From Oscillospiraceae bacterium (GTDB taxonomy: Bacteria; Bacillota; Clostridia; Oscillospirales; SIG627): a stretch of DNA of 64,000 nt. Positions 43,811 to 52,987 of the stretch are shown in pieces. How positions within the stretch are numbered: position 1 is the stretch's first letter; each line of letters starts with the position of its first letter. The translations under genes and the position numbers were made by a program. Location: positions 196,197-260,196 of the forward strand of contig SVQW01000002.1 in the NCBI GenBank assembly GCA_015065085.1. Direction: 5' to 3'. A model generated the notes under the pieces. It was not told where the DNA came from and did not search any database. It saw only the letters and a program-made list of their open reading frames with translations.

Positions 43811-45331
43811 ATGAATTCAATCGTCAACCAGATGTACACTCCCATTGCCCATGGTGGCAGGATACATATTGAAAACGAAGTAATTCTTCCCGACTACTGT
43901 CCCGATGTAGCAAAGGTTGTAAAAGCCGATATTGTTCCCAGAGTCACTTCAAAAAACATATATTCCGATGACAGCGGTCTTAATATCGCCGCCGACGGCA
44001 CCGTGCTTTTCAAAGTGATTTATCTTGCGGAGGGTTCACCAAAGCTGTACAGCACATTCTTTACCGAAAACTTTTCCCACACATTCAAGGTGCAGGCAGA
44101 TAAAAGCTCGGATTTTGAAAATGTATTTGCGTATATAAATCTTACTCCCGAAAATGTATCCTGCCGTCCCTGTGCCTCGCGCCGCATGACAATAAAATGC
44201 GATATAAGCGTCTGTCCCGAAATACGCCTTAACCGTCCCGTGGAATACTTTACCGAGGATGAAAGCGAATGTGAACTGCTCACACAAAAGCTGTCGCTTT
44301 GCAGTATGTGCGGTATGAACGAGGCGGACTATAATGTGAGCGAAAAAATAATTCTCCCCCGCGAGCTGCCGCCCGTCGGTGAAATAACCGACTGCGACAT
44401 ACGCTATGTTACCGAAAGCCTGAAGATTGCAAATTGCAAGGCAGTTTTCAATGCCACTGCGTACTTCACCTGTTTTTACGATTCACCCGAAGGCAGCATA
44501 AGCTTTTGCCAGCCGATTGAGCTTTCTCAAATAATCGACGTTCCCGACGCCGAGGACGGCACAGACGGCGAATTACGCTTCACTCCGACCTCTCTTCGTG
44601 CAGACACAGATGTTGACAACTACGGCGAAAACCGGGTTATAACGCTGGATTTTTCATACACCGCCCATGCAGTAGTTTTTACCAACCGCGAATTTGATGC
44701 CGCCGCCGATGTTTTTTCACCCACCCGCGAAATAACTGCCGAAACAGGTGACTGCAATTTAAGACGTTATTGTCAGTCCGTATATGAAAAGGTTCAGATA
44801 CCCGCCTCGCTCAGACTGAAAAACCCCGACATAACCTCCTTTGAGGATATACGTCCCACCGCATATATACGCGGATGGGTGGCAGAAAACGGTGTTCTTA
44901 CCGCCGACTGCCGTATGAATATCAAAATGATAGGCTCGTATGACGGCGGTTTTGACGGAATTGAAGAAAATATCGATTTTTCGGTCCACACAAAGCTCAA
45001 CGACATTCCCTCTCCGCAATGTGACCTGTCCATTGCAGTGCGCGAGGTAGACTGCGTACCGTCGGGAAGCTCCATAGAGGTGCGTGCCGATGCGGTTCTT
45101 ACCGGAAGCATATTTTCCCAAAGCAGTGCCCGTTTTGTAAAAACGCTGAGTGTGGGAGAAAAAAAGAAGGACGAATGCCGTCCGCCCATAATTCTGTATT
45201 ATCCGTCCGAACGTGAAACTCTGTGGGAAATTGCAAAAAAGTATTCTCTTTCACAAAGCTCGCTTCGTGATTTCAACGGTATGGAAAGCGACAAAATAAC
45301 TGAAAAGGTGCTCAAAATTCCCATGAAATAA
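43811..45331 (+). CDS. SPOCS (DUF3794) and LysM domain protein, spore-coat type
   Basis: This protein of about 506 residues holds repeated SPOCS/DUF3794 domains, recognised by VNQMYTPIAHGGRIHIENEV and LPDYCPDVAKVVKADI at the start, and a C-terminal LysM domain (about 462-503, ETLWEIAKKYSLSQSSLRDFNG). Proteins of this type are linked with the spore coat or envelope in Clostridia. There is no signal peptide, which fits assembly from the mother cell. The ATG at 43811 is chosen because AAAGGA lies 9-10 nt upstream. Its stop codon (45329-45331) forms part of the terminator arm that holds element B. Confidence 0.88.
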   Translation: MNSIVNQMYTPIAHGGRIHIENEVILPDYCPDVAKVVKADIVPRVTSKNIYSDDSGLNIAADGTVLFKVIYLAEGSPKLYSTFFTENFSHTFKVQADKSSDFENVFAYINLTPENVSCRPCASRRMTIKCDISVCPEIRLNRPVEYFTEDESECELLTQKLSLCSMCGMNEADYNVSEKIILPRELPPVGEITDCDIRYVTESLKIANCKAVFNATAYFTCFYDSPEGSISFCQPIELSQIIDVPDAEDGTDGELRFTPTSLRADTDVDNYGENRVITLDFSYTAHAVVFTNREFDAAADVFSPTREITAETGDCNLRRYCQSVYEKVQIPASLRLKNPDITSFEDIRPTAYIRGWVAENGVLTADCRMNIKMIGSYDGGFDGIEENIDFSVHTKLNDIPSPQCDLSIAVREVDCVPSGSSIEVRADAVLTGSIFSQSSARFVKTLSVGEKKKDECRPPIILYYPSERETLWEIAKKYSLSQSSLRDFNGMESDKITEKVLKIPMK

Positions 45332-45596
45332 TTAAAAGTCCGTGAGTGAAAATGTTGTGAAGGGACAGTAAAAATAAAAAAACCTCTGAAAGCGGCATCA
45401 AAAGTCGAATTCAGAGGTTTTGTTTGTTGAGCAATTATATGTTGTCTTACAACGCGATATATTTACCTACGCAAATGCGATATATTCGGTTTTTAAAAAG
45501 CCGAATGCGGTATGATATAAATTCTCGTCACGAAGTGACATATCGCTGCGCAGTGTCCTTTGGGACACTGCGCTAAAACTCACGGATTTTTAATTA
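45329..45596. repeat. Hairpin-array element inside a terminator loop, copy B
   Basis: This is the partner of the element at 15769-16061. Its outer arms TAATTAAAAGTCCGTGAGT (45329-45347) and ACTCACGGATTTTTAATTA (45578-45596) pair over 19 bp with one G-U. They include the stop codons of both convergent genes and are unrelated in sequence to the arms of copy A. The body matches copy A: the same CCTCTGAA/TTCAGAGG hairpin, GTTGTC, GTCAC/GTGAC and GCGCAGTGTCC/GGACACTGCGC units. It lacks the GCCGC and AAATTCC units of copy A and has its own CGGTTTTT/AAAAAGCCG unit. Confidence 0.85.
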
Positions 45597-46412
45597 AAGA
45601 TACGTGTAATAGCACAAATACTCAAACCACACGTCATAGGCTCGTTGGGTCAGATGTATGCCGTCACCGCAGTCATAAATGTCTTTTAAATTTCCGTTCT
45701 TGTCGGAAAGAAGAGCTGCAACATCCAGCCAGATAAAACCGTTGTTTTCGGCATATTCAAGAAGTGCGGCGTTAAAATCGGCAGTATTTTTACTGTTTAT
45801 ATAATCACTTTCATCGGATTTCCATTTTGCCGGCGGTATTATGGACTGGATTATTATTCTTGCATCGGGATTTGTTTCGAGTGCCGCCTTGACAATACTG
45901 TCATACCTTTCAATAAATTCCTCCGCTCCGCCGGGGCTCAGCTCGTTGACGCCCAGCATTATGTACACTTTGGTAAAATTCCTGTTTTGCTCTATGGCAT
46001 CAATTCCTGTCACATATTTTCCGTCCGACAAAAATTTTTCATTATTCAGAATATCAAGCGTTGTAAAGCCGCGGTATGCATAAGGAACAGCACCTGTCGT
46101 ATTTATATCCGAGTACAAAAAAAGACCTTCCGTACGGGAATCTCCCACAAAAACAGCGTCCTGAAAATACTGCATTGCAGGTTGCATGGATGCTGTGTGC
46201 TCGTGCTCGGTTAGTATATGCTCAAACTGAGAAAGCGCAGGCTCGTATTGCTCGCTTTCCGCAATGTGTTGTACATTTCCCTCTTTATCCGCCGTATTCG
46301 CAGCATTTACGGCGCTGTAATACCTTATTGCGGACAAAATCGCAAAAGCGGATGAAAACACAACAAGCACCGAAAGTGCCGCAACGGCAATGTATTTCGG
46401 TTTATCCGACAA
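45594..46412 (-). CDS. Membrane-anchored SGNH hydrolase
   Basis: This protein of about 272 residues has one N-terminal membrane helix (about 9-30), a polar linker and an SGNH domain with VFVGDSRTEGL (Ser nucleophile about 90), MLGVNELSPGG and GDGIHLTQRAYD (catalytic Asp and His). The domain should face the outside, where it may deacylate wall or exopolysaccharide sugars. The TTG start at 46412 is preferred because AGGGGG lies 8 nt upstream; the GTG at 46421 is directly against that site. It is divergent from the SLH glycosidase 2 gene, with facing consensus promoters. Confidence 0.85.
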   Translation of the reverse strand: MSDKPKYIAVAALSVLVVFSSAFAILSAIRYYSAVNAANTADKEGNVQHIAESEQYEPALSQFEHILTEHEHTASMQPAMQYFQDAVFVGDSRTEGLFLYSDINTTGAVPYAYRGFTTLDILNNEKFLSDGKYVTGIDAIEQNRNFTKVYIMLGVNELSPGGAEEFIERYDSIVKAALETNPDARIIIQSIIPPAKWKSDESDYINSKNTADFNAALLEYAENNGFIWLDVAALLSDKNGNLKDIYDCGDGIHLTQRAYDVWFEYLCYYTYL

Positions 46413-46436
46413 GCTTGCCACCCCCTTTTTTGTGAA

Positions 46437-46465
46437 ATTATACTACAAAAGAACTTTTTTGTCAA
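46437..46465 (-). promoter_or_regulatory. Consensus sigma-A promoter of the SGNH gene
   Basis: On the minus strand TTGACA (46465-46460), 17 nt, then TATAAT (46442-46437). Confidence 0.9.
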
Positions 46466-46482
46466 CATTAATATATTTTGTG

Positions 46483-46511
46483 TTGACATATATTCAAAAA
46501 TAGTATATAAT
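46483..46511 (+). promoter_or_regulatory. Consensus sigma-A promoter of SLH glycosidase 2
   Basis: TTGACA (46483-46488), 17 nt, then TATAAT (46506-46511). The -35 boxes of the two divergent promoters form a GTCAACA/TGTTGAC inverted repeat 13 nt apart. Confidence 0.9.
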
Positions 46512-46543
46512 TTTACAAAATGCCTTTATATTTAGGAGATAAC

Positions 46544-49500
46544 ATGAAGAAAGCTTTTGTACTGATAATACTCACTTTAATACTTTTGCTGCCTGTATGT
46601 GCCGCCCCCGAAGGGTATTTCAACCGTGTACCGCACTGGTGTTTCAATGAAATGGCAGTTATAGAGCAGTGGGACTTTGTGCCCGAATGCCAAACGGGTG
46701 ACACATTTATCACCTGTTTCTCGGGTAATGCATCGTTTGCGCTTGAGCCGTCACAGCGATTTGAAGCGCAAAATACACCTTATGCCGCTGTCCGCGTACG
46801 TTGCCGAAACGGCGGAAACTTCGGGCTTTACACAACCGACAAAACCGAAAAAGCCGTAATACAGCTTCCCGCAAGCAGTGAATGGTCAGAGTACATCATT
46901 GATATGTCACAATATCCCTCTTGGCGCGATACCTCAGAAAAGGTATTTATTGAATACGACACCGAAATTGATATTGAACGCTTGGGATTTTTCCGTACCG
47001 CTCCCGAGGCAAAAGCGTTTCTCGCGGAGAAAAACGGTGTGAACAAAGGCATACTTCCGCCAAAGTGGGATTTTAAAAATCCCGAAACACTTTCTATGTG
47101 GAGAGTAAACGGCTCCACGCTCACCTACGAAAAGGGAATTGCAAAATTCACATCTCTGGGAACCGACCCTCAGATAATAGCCGACCTTGCGGAGGATCGT
47201 TACTTTGATGCAAAATCATTTCCGATTTTCGCCTTTCGCGCAAATGTCAAATCAGACAATTCCACGGCGACACTGTTTTTCAAGACAACCACCCAGTCAA
47301 GCTGGAAACACGTTAATATACAGTACAGCTCCACTGACGGCTGGCAAGAATGTATCGCCGATATGAGAACTTCGACATCTTGGGACGGAAATGTTACGGA
47401 TGTGCGTTTTGACGTTTCAAACAATACGGGTTCAAACGATATTGATGCACTGGTTTATCTGGACAAAGCGGGCTTTTTTGCCACCGTTGAGGAAGCACGT
47501 GCATTTCTGAGAGAGGATACTGCAAACGACGGCGACGGTGATATACATATCTGGAATTTTAAAAACCCGAGTGATATCGAAGAATGGTCAACCAACGGTT
47601 GCAGCTTCACCTGCACTCAAAATGCAGGTTACTTGGTACCCGGATCAAGCGACCCATATATCAGTTACACTGCCAATGCGGAAAAAGGAGGTTTCATTGA
47701 CGCTGATAAGTTCAAATGGGCGGCAGTGCGCATGGCTCTGAAAAGTGCGTCCGATAAACAGCTTATCGGTGAATGGTTTTACGAGGACCTTGCCGATCCG
47801 GATATTATAGCGCCAAGCCATTCCAAATTTACAATTCCGTCGGAAAATATCACCTCAAACGACTGGTTTGTTTACAAAATCGACCTTTCGGACCCTGCCT
47901 CCGACAGCTCCGAGCGTTATGAACAGTATAAGGGCAACGACTACGACGATCAGCTTTGGCAGGGGCTTATGACAAAATTCCGTCTGGACCCCATAAATTC
48001 TTCATACACCAATTATACCGAAGAAATCTTTATTGATACCATCGCACTGTTTGAAACCGAAGAACAGCTTGACAGCTATTTCGCATCCCATCCTGCACCG
48101 CCCAAGCCCGATTTTAAGGCGGCAAACAGTAATATTACACACCGTACCGATTTTTACCGCAAGGCTATTATGGCAAATGGCTTGAGCTGGCAGAATTTTA
48201 TGCTTTCCGAAAATTCCGCCTTTAACGATTACACTACCATTAATACACAGCCTTCATCGGAAAGCTCACGTCTTGTTGTTATGTTCAAAGCTGAAGATGA
48301 AGACCTCTTTAAGCCTATTCCGCTGTCTTATGTGACCAAATCCGATAAATATCCGCACTTTGCCGCAAGTGACAAGAAAGGGGCATACTATCTGGGCTAT
48401 GCCGACGCGTTTTTTGAAGACACTGTACAGCATCATGCCGAGGAATACATAACCGATATAGCCTGCCGAGGTATAATGCAAGGTACAGATGCGAACATTT
48501 TTTCACCCGATATGCCATTTACCCGCGGAATGCTTATTACAGCTCTGGGACGTATGCACAACACAGATACCTCGCTTTACGACGGCATTACCTCCTACAA
48601 GGACACAGCAGAAAACGAATATTATGCTCCCTACCTTGATTGGGCTGAAGAAAACGGCATAAACGTTGCTTTTACAGATGAAAGCTTCCTGAGCGAAAAG
48701 CCCGTGACGCGCAGTGATGTTGCTCTCACACTGAAAAAATATCTTGAAGTCTACAATTACGGAATACGGGAATATTCAAATATCTCTCCTGTTTCTGATA
48801 TTGCTTCGCTTTCCGACGCTGCCGAAATTGCAATAGTAAAAATGCTGGATCTGGGAGTAATGAGCGAGCAGGATGAAAAGCTGTTTGACCACTCCGCAAT
48901 AATGACACGTGCCGACGGTGCACAAATATTCGCGCGCCTTATACGCGTTATTCTGGGCGTTGAAGGCTACGACGGATATGACAGTGAGTATTACTCAAAG
49001 CCCCGTATAAAAATTGCCGCCTGGAGCGGTATAAACGACTTTGAATTCACGGAGGATTTTTTCCGAAGCTACGCAGATTGCGGTTTCAACTGGCTTATTG
49101 CCGGAATGGGATGGGACAAAGGCTTTCTGTTTAACATGGCTGACAAATACGGCGTACAGATAATTGCCCGTGATATTCCGGTATTCAACACATCAAAAGG
49201 AACGGTAGACTACAACCGTATCCGTTCTTACACCGACCGCGACTCGTGGTTCGGAAATTACATTACCGACGAGCCGGGTACAGATAATTACGACGCTCTT
49301 GCAACGGTTGCAAACATGTACTACGAAGAAACCGGAAAAATCCCCTTTGTAAACCTTTTACCAATGTATGCCTCCAAAGCACAGCTGAAATACGGTGCGG
49401 GAACAGACCTCAGTCTCGGCAGCTACAGTGGTCTTGAAGAACGAACCGAAATATACCGAGACTACTGTCAGCAGTTTGTTGATAAATTCAACGCGCCCTA

Positions 49501-50218
49501 TATCTGCACCGACATCTACCCTCTCAGCTGGTCAGACGGTCAGAAAACCACAATGAACAATTATCTTGAATACATCAATATAATTGCCGATGTGGCAAGA
49601 GACAGCGAGTGTGAATTTTACTGCTGTTTCCAGACCTTCGGATGGAATGAAGCAAAGCGTACACCAAACTCTCAGGAATACCGCTGGCAGATATATTCTC
49701 TGTTAAGCTTCGGCTGTACGGGGCTTATGGCATGGAACTATGCCGGCTATACTGACTTTCCCTCCATTGTTAATGTCAAAAACTACACCAACACTCAGGC
49801 ATATTACGACCTTAAACCCGTTCTCAAAGAGGTCAATATGATTTCAGACATATTCATGCAATACAAAAACCTGGGTGCCTTCAACCACAATTACGGCAAA
49901 GTTCAAAGCACTGAAAATTCCCACTATCTTTACATTTCCGACCAATACACTGATTTTGACGCAATAACCGATATAACCTGCGACGACCTTTTACTGTTTG
50001 GTTGCTTTGAAAAGAAAATCGGTGCGGGAAAAGCCTTTACGGTAGTTAATATGTCCGAGATTGCAGATGAAAAAACAGTTACACTCACCTTCCGCGCGGA
50101 CAACTATAATACCGTCACGGCATACCCCATGGGAGTAAAAACCGTACTTACACCGCAAAGTGGCGTGTATACACTCACTCTGGAATGCGGTCAGGGTGTA
50201 TTTGTGACACTTGATTAG
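46544..50218 (+). CDS. S-layer-anchored putative glycosidase 2 (3 CBM-like, 3 SLH, TIM-barrel-like)
   Basis: This protein of about 1224 residues has a signal peptide (about 1-20), then three CBM-like sandwiches (about 25-165, 170-330, 335-520), each opening with W(D/N/C)F and ending FFxTxxEAxAF-like. Three SLH modules (about 610-800; NIFSPDMPFTRGMLITALG, YKDTAENEYYAPYLDWAEENG) and a barrel-like domain (about 820-1130) follow. The last region matches glycosidase 1: DCGFNWLIA, ITDEPGTDN, FVNLLPMYASKAQLKYGAGTD, CTDIYPL, FGWNEAKRT and LLSFGCTGLMAWNYAG. GGAG lies 6 nt before the ATG at 46544. The family was not recognised. The protein should be held on the S-layer by wall polymer. Confidence 0.87.
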   Translation: MKKAFVLIILTLILLLPVCAAPEGYFNRVPHWCFNEMAVIEQWDFVPECQTGDTFITCFSGNASFALEPSQRFEAQNTPYAAVRVRCRNGGNFGLYTTDKTEKAVIQLPASSEWSEYIIDMSQYPSWRDTSEKVFIEYDTEIDIERLGFFRTAPEAKAFLAEKNGVNKGILPPKWDFKNPETLSMWRVNGSTLTYEKGIAKFTSLGTDPQIIADLAEDRYFDAKSFPIFAFRANVKSDNSTATLFFKTTTQSSWKHVNIQYSSTDGWQECIADMRTSTSWDGNVTDVRFDVSNNTGSNDIDALVYLDKAGFFATVEEARAFLREDTANDGDGDIHIWNFKNPSDIEEWSTNGCSFTCTQNAGYLVPGSSDPYISYTANAEKGGFIDADKFKWAAVRMALKSASDKQLIGEWFYEDLADPDIIAPSHSKFTIPSENITSNDWFVYKIDLSDPASDSSERYEQYKGNDYDDQLWQGLMTKFRLDPINSSYTNYTEEIFIDTIALFETEEQLDSYFASHPAPPKPDFKAANSNITHRTDFYRKAIMANGLSWQNFMLSENSAFNDYTTINTQPSSESSRLVVMFKAEDEDLFKPIPLSYVTKSDKYPHFAASDKKGAYYLGYADAFFEDTVQHHAEEYITDIACRGIMQGTDANIFSPDMPFTRGMLITALGRMHNTDTSLYDGITSYKDTAENEYYAPYLDWAEENGINVAFTDESFLSEKPVTRSDVALTLKKYLEVYNYGIREYSNISPVSDIASLSDAAEIAIVKMLDLGVMSEQDEKLFDHSAIMTRADGAQIFARLIRVILGVEGYDGYDSEYYSKPRIKIAAWSGINDFEFTEDFFRSYADCGFNWLIAGMGWDKGFLFNMADKYGVQIIARDIPVFNTSKGTVDYNRIRSYTDRDSWFGNYITDEPGTDNYDALATVANMYYEETGKIPFVNLLPMYASKAQLKYGAGTDLSLGSYSGLEERTEIYRDYCQQFVDKFNAPYICTDIYPLSWSDGQKTTMNNYLEYINIIADVARDSECEFYCCFQTFGWNEAKRTPNSQEYRWQIYSLLSFGCTGLMAWNYAGYTDFPSIVNVKNYTNTQAYYDLKPVLKEVNMISDIFMQYKNLGAFNHNYGKVQSTENSHYLYISDQYTDFDAITDITCDDLLLFGCFEKKIGAGKAFTVVNMSEIADEKTVTLTFRADNYNTVTAYPMGVKTVLTPQSGVYTLTLECGQGVFVTLD

Positions 50219-50224
50219 TTTTAT

Positions 50225-50260
50225 AAAATACGGCAGAATCAATGGATTCTGCCGTATTTT
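50225..50260 (+). terminator. Intrinsic terminator
   Basis: AAAATACGGCAGAATC pairs with GATTCTGCCGTATTTT around AATG, followed by T. Confidence 0.92.
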
Positions 50261-50298
50261 TAATATATTTTCAAGTGCAGGAGAGCATAAAATTTCTA

Positions 50299-50327
50299 TT
50301 GACAGTTATATTTTTTGTTGGTATACT
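50299..50327 (+). promoter_or_regulatory. Sigma-A promoter of the alpha-mannosidase gene
   Basis: TTGACA (50299-50304), 17 nt, then TATACT (50322-50327). Confidence 0.9.
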
Positions 50328-50371
50328 AAGACAAAGAAAACGAATTCTCTAAACAAAAAGGAGATACAAAA

Positions 50372-52867
50372 ATGGAAAAAAGACTTCATCTTATATGTAA
50401 CGCTCATCTTGACCCTGTATGGCTGTGGAGATGGCAGGAGGGTGCAGCGGCAGGAATATCCACTTTCAGATGTGCCGCAGATTTTTGCGATGAATTTGAC
50501 GGATTTGTTTTCAACCACAATGAAGCGTTGCTCTATAAATGGGTAGAGGAGCATGAGCCTCAGCTTTTCGAGCGCATAAAAAAGCATGTAAAAAACGGAA
50601 AGTGGAAAATAGTGGGCGGTTGGTACAATCAGCCCGACTGTAATATTCCCTCCGGCGAAAGCTTTGCGCGTCAGATACTTTACGGCAAGAATTATTTTAT
50701 TGAAAAGTTCGGTATTGAGCCCGACGTTGCTCTGAATTATGATTCCTTCGGACACACCCGCGGACTTGTTCAGATACTCAAAAAAAGCGGGTACAAGAGC
50801 TACATCTTAGCGCGTATTCTCGCTCCCGGTGACTACAAATGGGTCGGCTTTGACAGCAGTGAAATAATCGCACACAAGACCTTTGAGGGCTACGGCTCGG
50901 TTTACGGCGATATGGAAAATAAAATCAACCGCTTTATTCAGTTCCATAAAGGCGATATTCCGCAGGATGCCATGCTTCTGTGGGGTGTGGGTGACCACGG
51001 TGGCGGAGCTTCCAGACGCGACCTTAATGACATTGCGGAAATAGCAAAAAAGCTTAAGAATCAAAATATCAATCTTATCCATTCCAACCCCAATGCGCAC
51101 CTGGACACATTGGACATTGAAAAGCTCCCGGTTCTGGAGGAATCCATACGTCCCTTCGCCACCGGCTGTTACACAACTATGGCGCGCATAAAAAAGGCGA
51201 ACAGACAGCTTGAAAACATATTGTACATGAGCGAAAAAATGCTGGCGCACGCAAATCTTATGTATGGCACGGAGTATGACTCCGACGCAATAAGACAGGC
51301 GCAGGAAGATTTAATGTTCTGTGAATTTCATGACATTCTTCCCGGAACAATGATTGAACCGGGCGAAATTGATTCTCTCAACCGTCTGGGTCACGGCATT
51401 TACAACATGGAAAACCTGCAGTCACGTGCTTTCTTCGCACTTGCGGGAGGCCAGCCCAAGGCAAAAGAAAACACTATTCCCGTGCTGGTATATAATCCGC
51501 ATCCTTATCCTGTTGATACACAGATTTCCTGCGAATTCCAGCTTTCCGACCAGAACTGGCACTACGGTGATTTCACTGGAGGTACAGTCTACCAAAACGG
51601 TGTAAAGGTGCCTTCTCAGTTTGAAAAGGAAACCAGCAATCTTAACCTTGACTGGCGTAAAAATCTTATCATAGATGCACACCTTGAGCCCATGACCATG
51701 AACCGCTTCGATTGTGTGCTTGAAAAACAAACAGACTGTATCAACTGGGATATAAAGAAGTTCGGCAAAAAGTTTGATTTTGACAACGGCTGTATGCAGA
51801 TAAGCTTTGACCCTGACACCGGTCTTATAAACAGCTACACCGTGGATGGCAAAAAGCTGCTGGATAAAAATTCCGCAAAACTTCTTGTTATAAATGACTA
51901 CGCGGACCCATGGGGCTTCTACCTCGACAAGTACCGTGAGATTGCGGGCGAATTCAAGCTCCTCACAAAAGAGCAGGCAGCAGATTTTCTGGGCTATCCC
52001 GATGGAGACGTATGTCCGTTCCAGATAATCGAGGACGGCGATGTACGTACTGTTATTGAGGGGTTGTACGGCTATAAAACCTCTTTTGCAAGTGTAAGAT
52101 TCTTTATTCCCAAAAAAGGCAATGCCGTAAAGGTTGACGTTGTACTTCATATGAATGAAGCCAACAAGATGGTGCGCCTTGCATTCAACACAATAGACGG
52201 CGAATTTATGGGGCAGACGGCTTTCGGCACTGAAAATCTGCCTACCGACGGCTCTCCCGCAGTATTCCAGAAGTTCTGTGCTGTAAAGAACAGTGACGGT
52301 GCGTTTATAATTTCCAACGACGGCTCATATTCGGGAAGCTACGAAAACGGAGCTCTTACCCAGACGCTTGTACGTACTCCCATATATTCCGCACATCCCA
52401 TTTCACTCAGATCCTATGAAGAAGACCCCAATTGCACCGAGCTGCGCCGTTTAGCTCCCAATGACAGATACATGAAGCATATCGACATGGGCGTAAGAGA
52501 ATTTTCCTTTGAATTCTGCGGCGACAAGGATATAAGCCTTGCAGACTTCAACGCGGCTGTATTCAACGAAAAGCCATACGCGCTGTGCTTCTTCCCCTGC
52601 GGAGACGGTGAAAAATGCAGCAGCTTCATCACAATAGACAACAAAGCCGTAACGCTTTCCGCTTTCAAAAAAGCTTATGACAGCAACGGTTATATCATCC
52701 GTCTTTACAACTCGTCGGATAAGGCTCAAAAGGTATCTGTCAAGATATCCTGCATCGGTACGGACAAGGACATTACCTTCGGCAAATTCGAAGTAAAGAC
52801 CTTCCGTGTTGACACCGCTACGGGAAGCTTTGAAGAAACCGACATGATAGAAAGACCTGTCAAATAA
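50372..52867 (+). CDS. Alpha-mannosidase, GH38 family
   Basis: This 831-residue protein has the GH38 opening NAHLDPVWLWRW (10-21; His12 and Asp14 bind zinc) and NYDSFGHT, whose Asp (about 123-124) is the likely nucleophile. The C-terminal all-beta domains are normal for the family. It has no signal peptide, so it should act on imported alpha-mannosides (N-glycan fragments or mannan) in the cytoplasm. It is close in length to other bacterial GH38 enzymes of 800-1000 residues. AAAGGAG lies 9 nt upstream of the ATG. It stands alone between its promoter and the terminator at 52878-52915. Confidence 0.95.
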   Translation: MEKRLHLICNAHLDPVWLWRWQEGAAAGISTFRCAADFCDEFDGFVFNHNEALLYKWVEEHEPQLFERIKKHVKNGKWKIVGGWYNQPDCNIPSGESFARQILYGKNYFIEKFGIEPDVALNYDSFGHTRGLVQILKKSGYKSYILARILAPGDYKWVGFDSSEIIAHKTFEGYGSVYGDMENKINRFIQFHKGDIPQDAMLLWGVGDHGGGASRRDLNDIAEIAKKLKNQNINLIHSNPNAHLDTLDIEKLPVLEESIRPFATGCYTTMARIKKANRQLENILYMSEKMLAHANLMYGTEYDSDAIRQAQEDLMFCEFHDILPGTMIEPGEIDSLNRLGHGIYNMENLQSRAFFALAGGQPKAKENTIPVLVYNPHPYPVDTQISCEFQLSDQNWHYGDFTGGTVYQNGVKVPSQFEKETSNLNLDWRKNLIIDAHLEPMTMNRFDCVLEKQTDCINWDIKKFGKKFDFDNGCMQISFDPDTGLINSYTVDGKKLLDKNSAKLLVINDYADPWGFYLDKYREIAGEFKLLTKEQAADFLGYPDGDVCPFQIIEDGDVRTVIEGLYGYKTSFASVRFFIPKKGNAVKVDVVLHMNEANKMVRLAFNTIDGEFMGQTAFGTENLPTDGSPAVFQKFCAVKNSDGAFIISNDGSYSGSYENGALTQTLVRTPIYSAHPISLRSYEEDPNCTELRRLAPNDRYMKHIDMGVREFSFEFCGDKDISLADFNAAVFNEKPYALCFFPCGDGEKCSSFITIDNKAVTLSAFKKAYDSNGYIIRLYNSSDKAQKVSVKISCIGTDKDITFGKFEVKTFRVDTATGSFEETDMIERPVK

Positions 52868-52877
52868 CACACAGATA

Positions 52878-52915
52878 AAAAGAGCAAATACGCAAGAATG
52901 CGAATTTGCTCTTTT
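52878..52915 (+). terminator. Intrinsic terminator
   Basis: AAAAGAGCAAAT and ATTTGCTCTTTT form the stem, extended past an A-A mismatch by CGCA/TGCG around an AGAA loop. Confidence 0.85.
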
Positions 52916-52929
52916 GTTCATAATCACTA

Positions 52930-52958
52930 TTGACATTATGCTAAAAAAGTGATAAAAT
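52930..52958 (+). promoter_or_regulatory. Sigma-A promoter of the epimerase-like gene
   Basis: TTGACA (52930-52935), 17 nt, then TAAAAT (52953-52958). Confidence 0.85.
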
Positions 52959-52987
52959 ACCCTTATAATAAATAGGAGAGAACTGTT

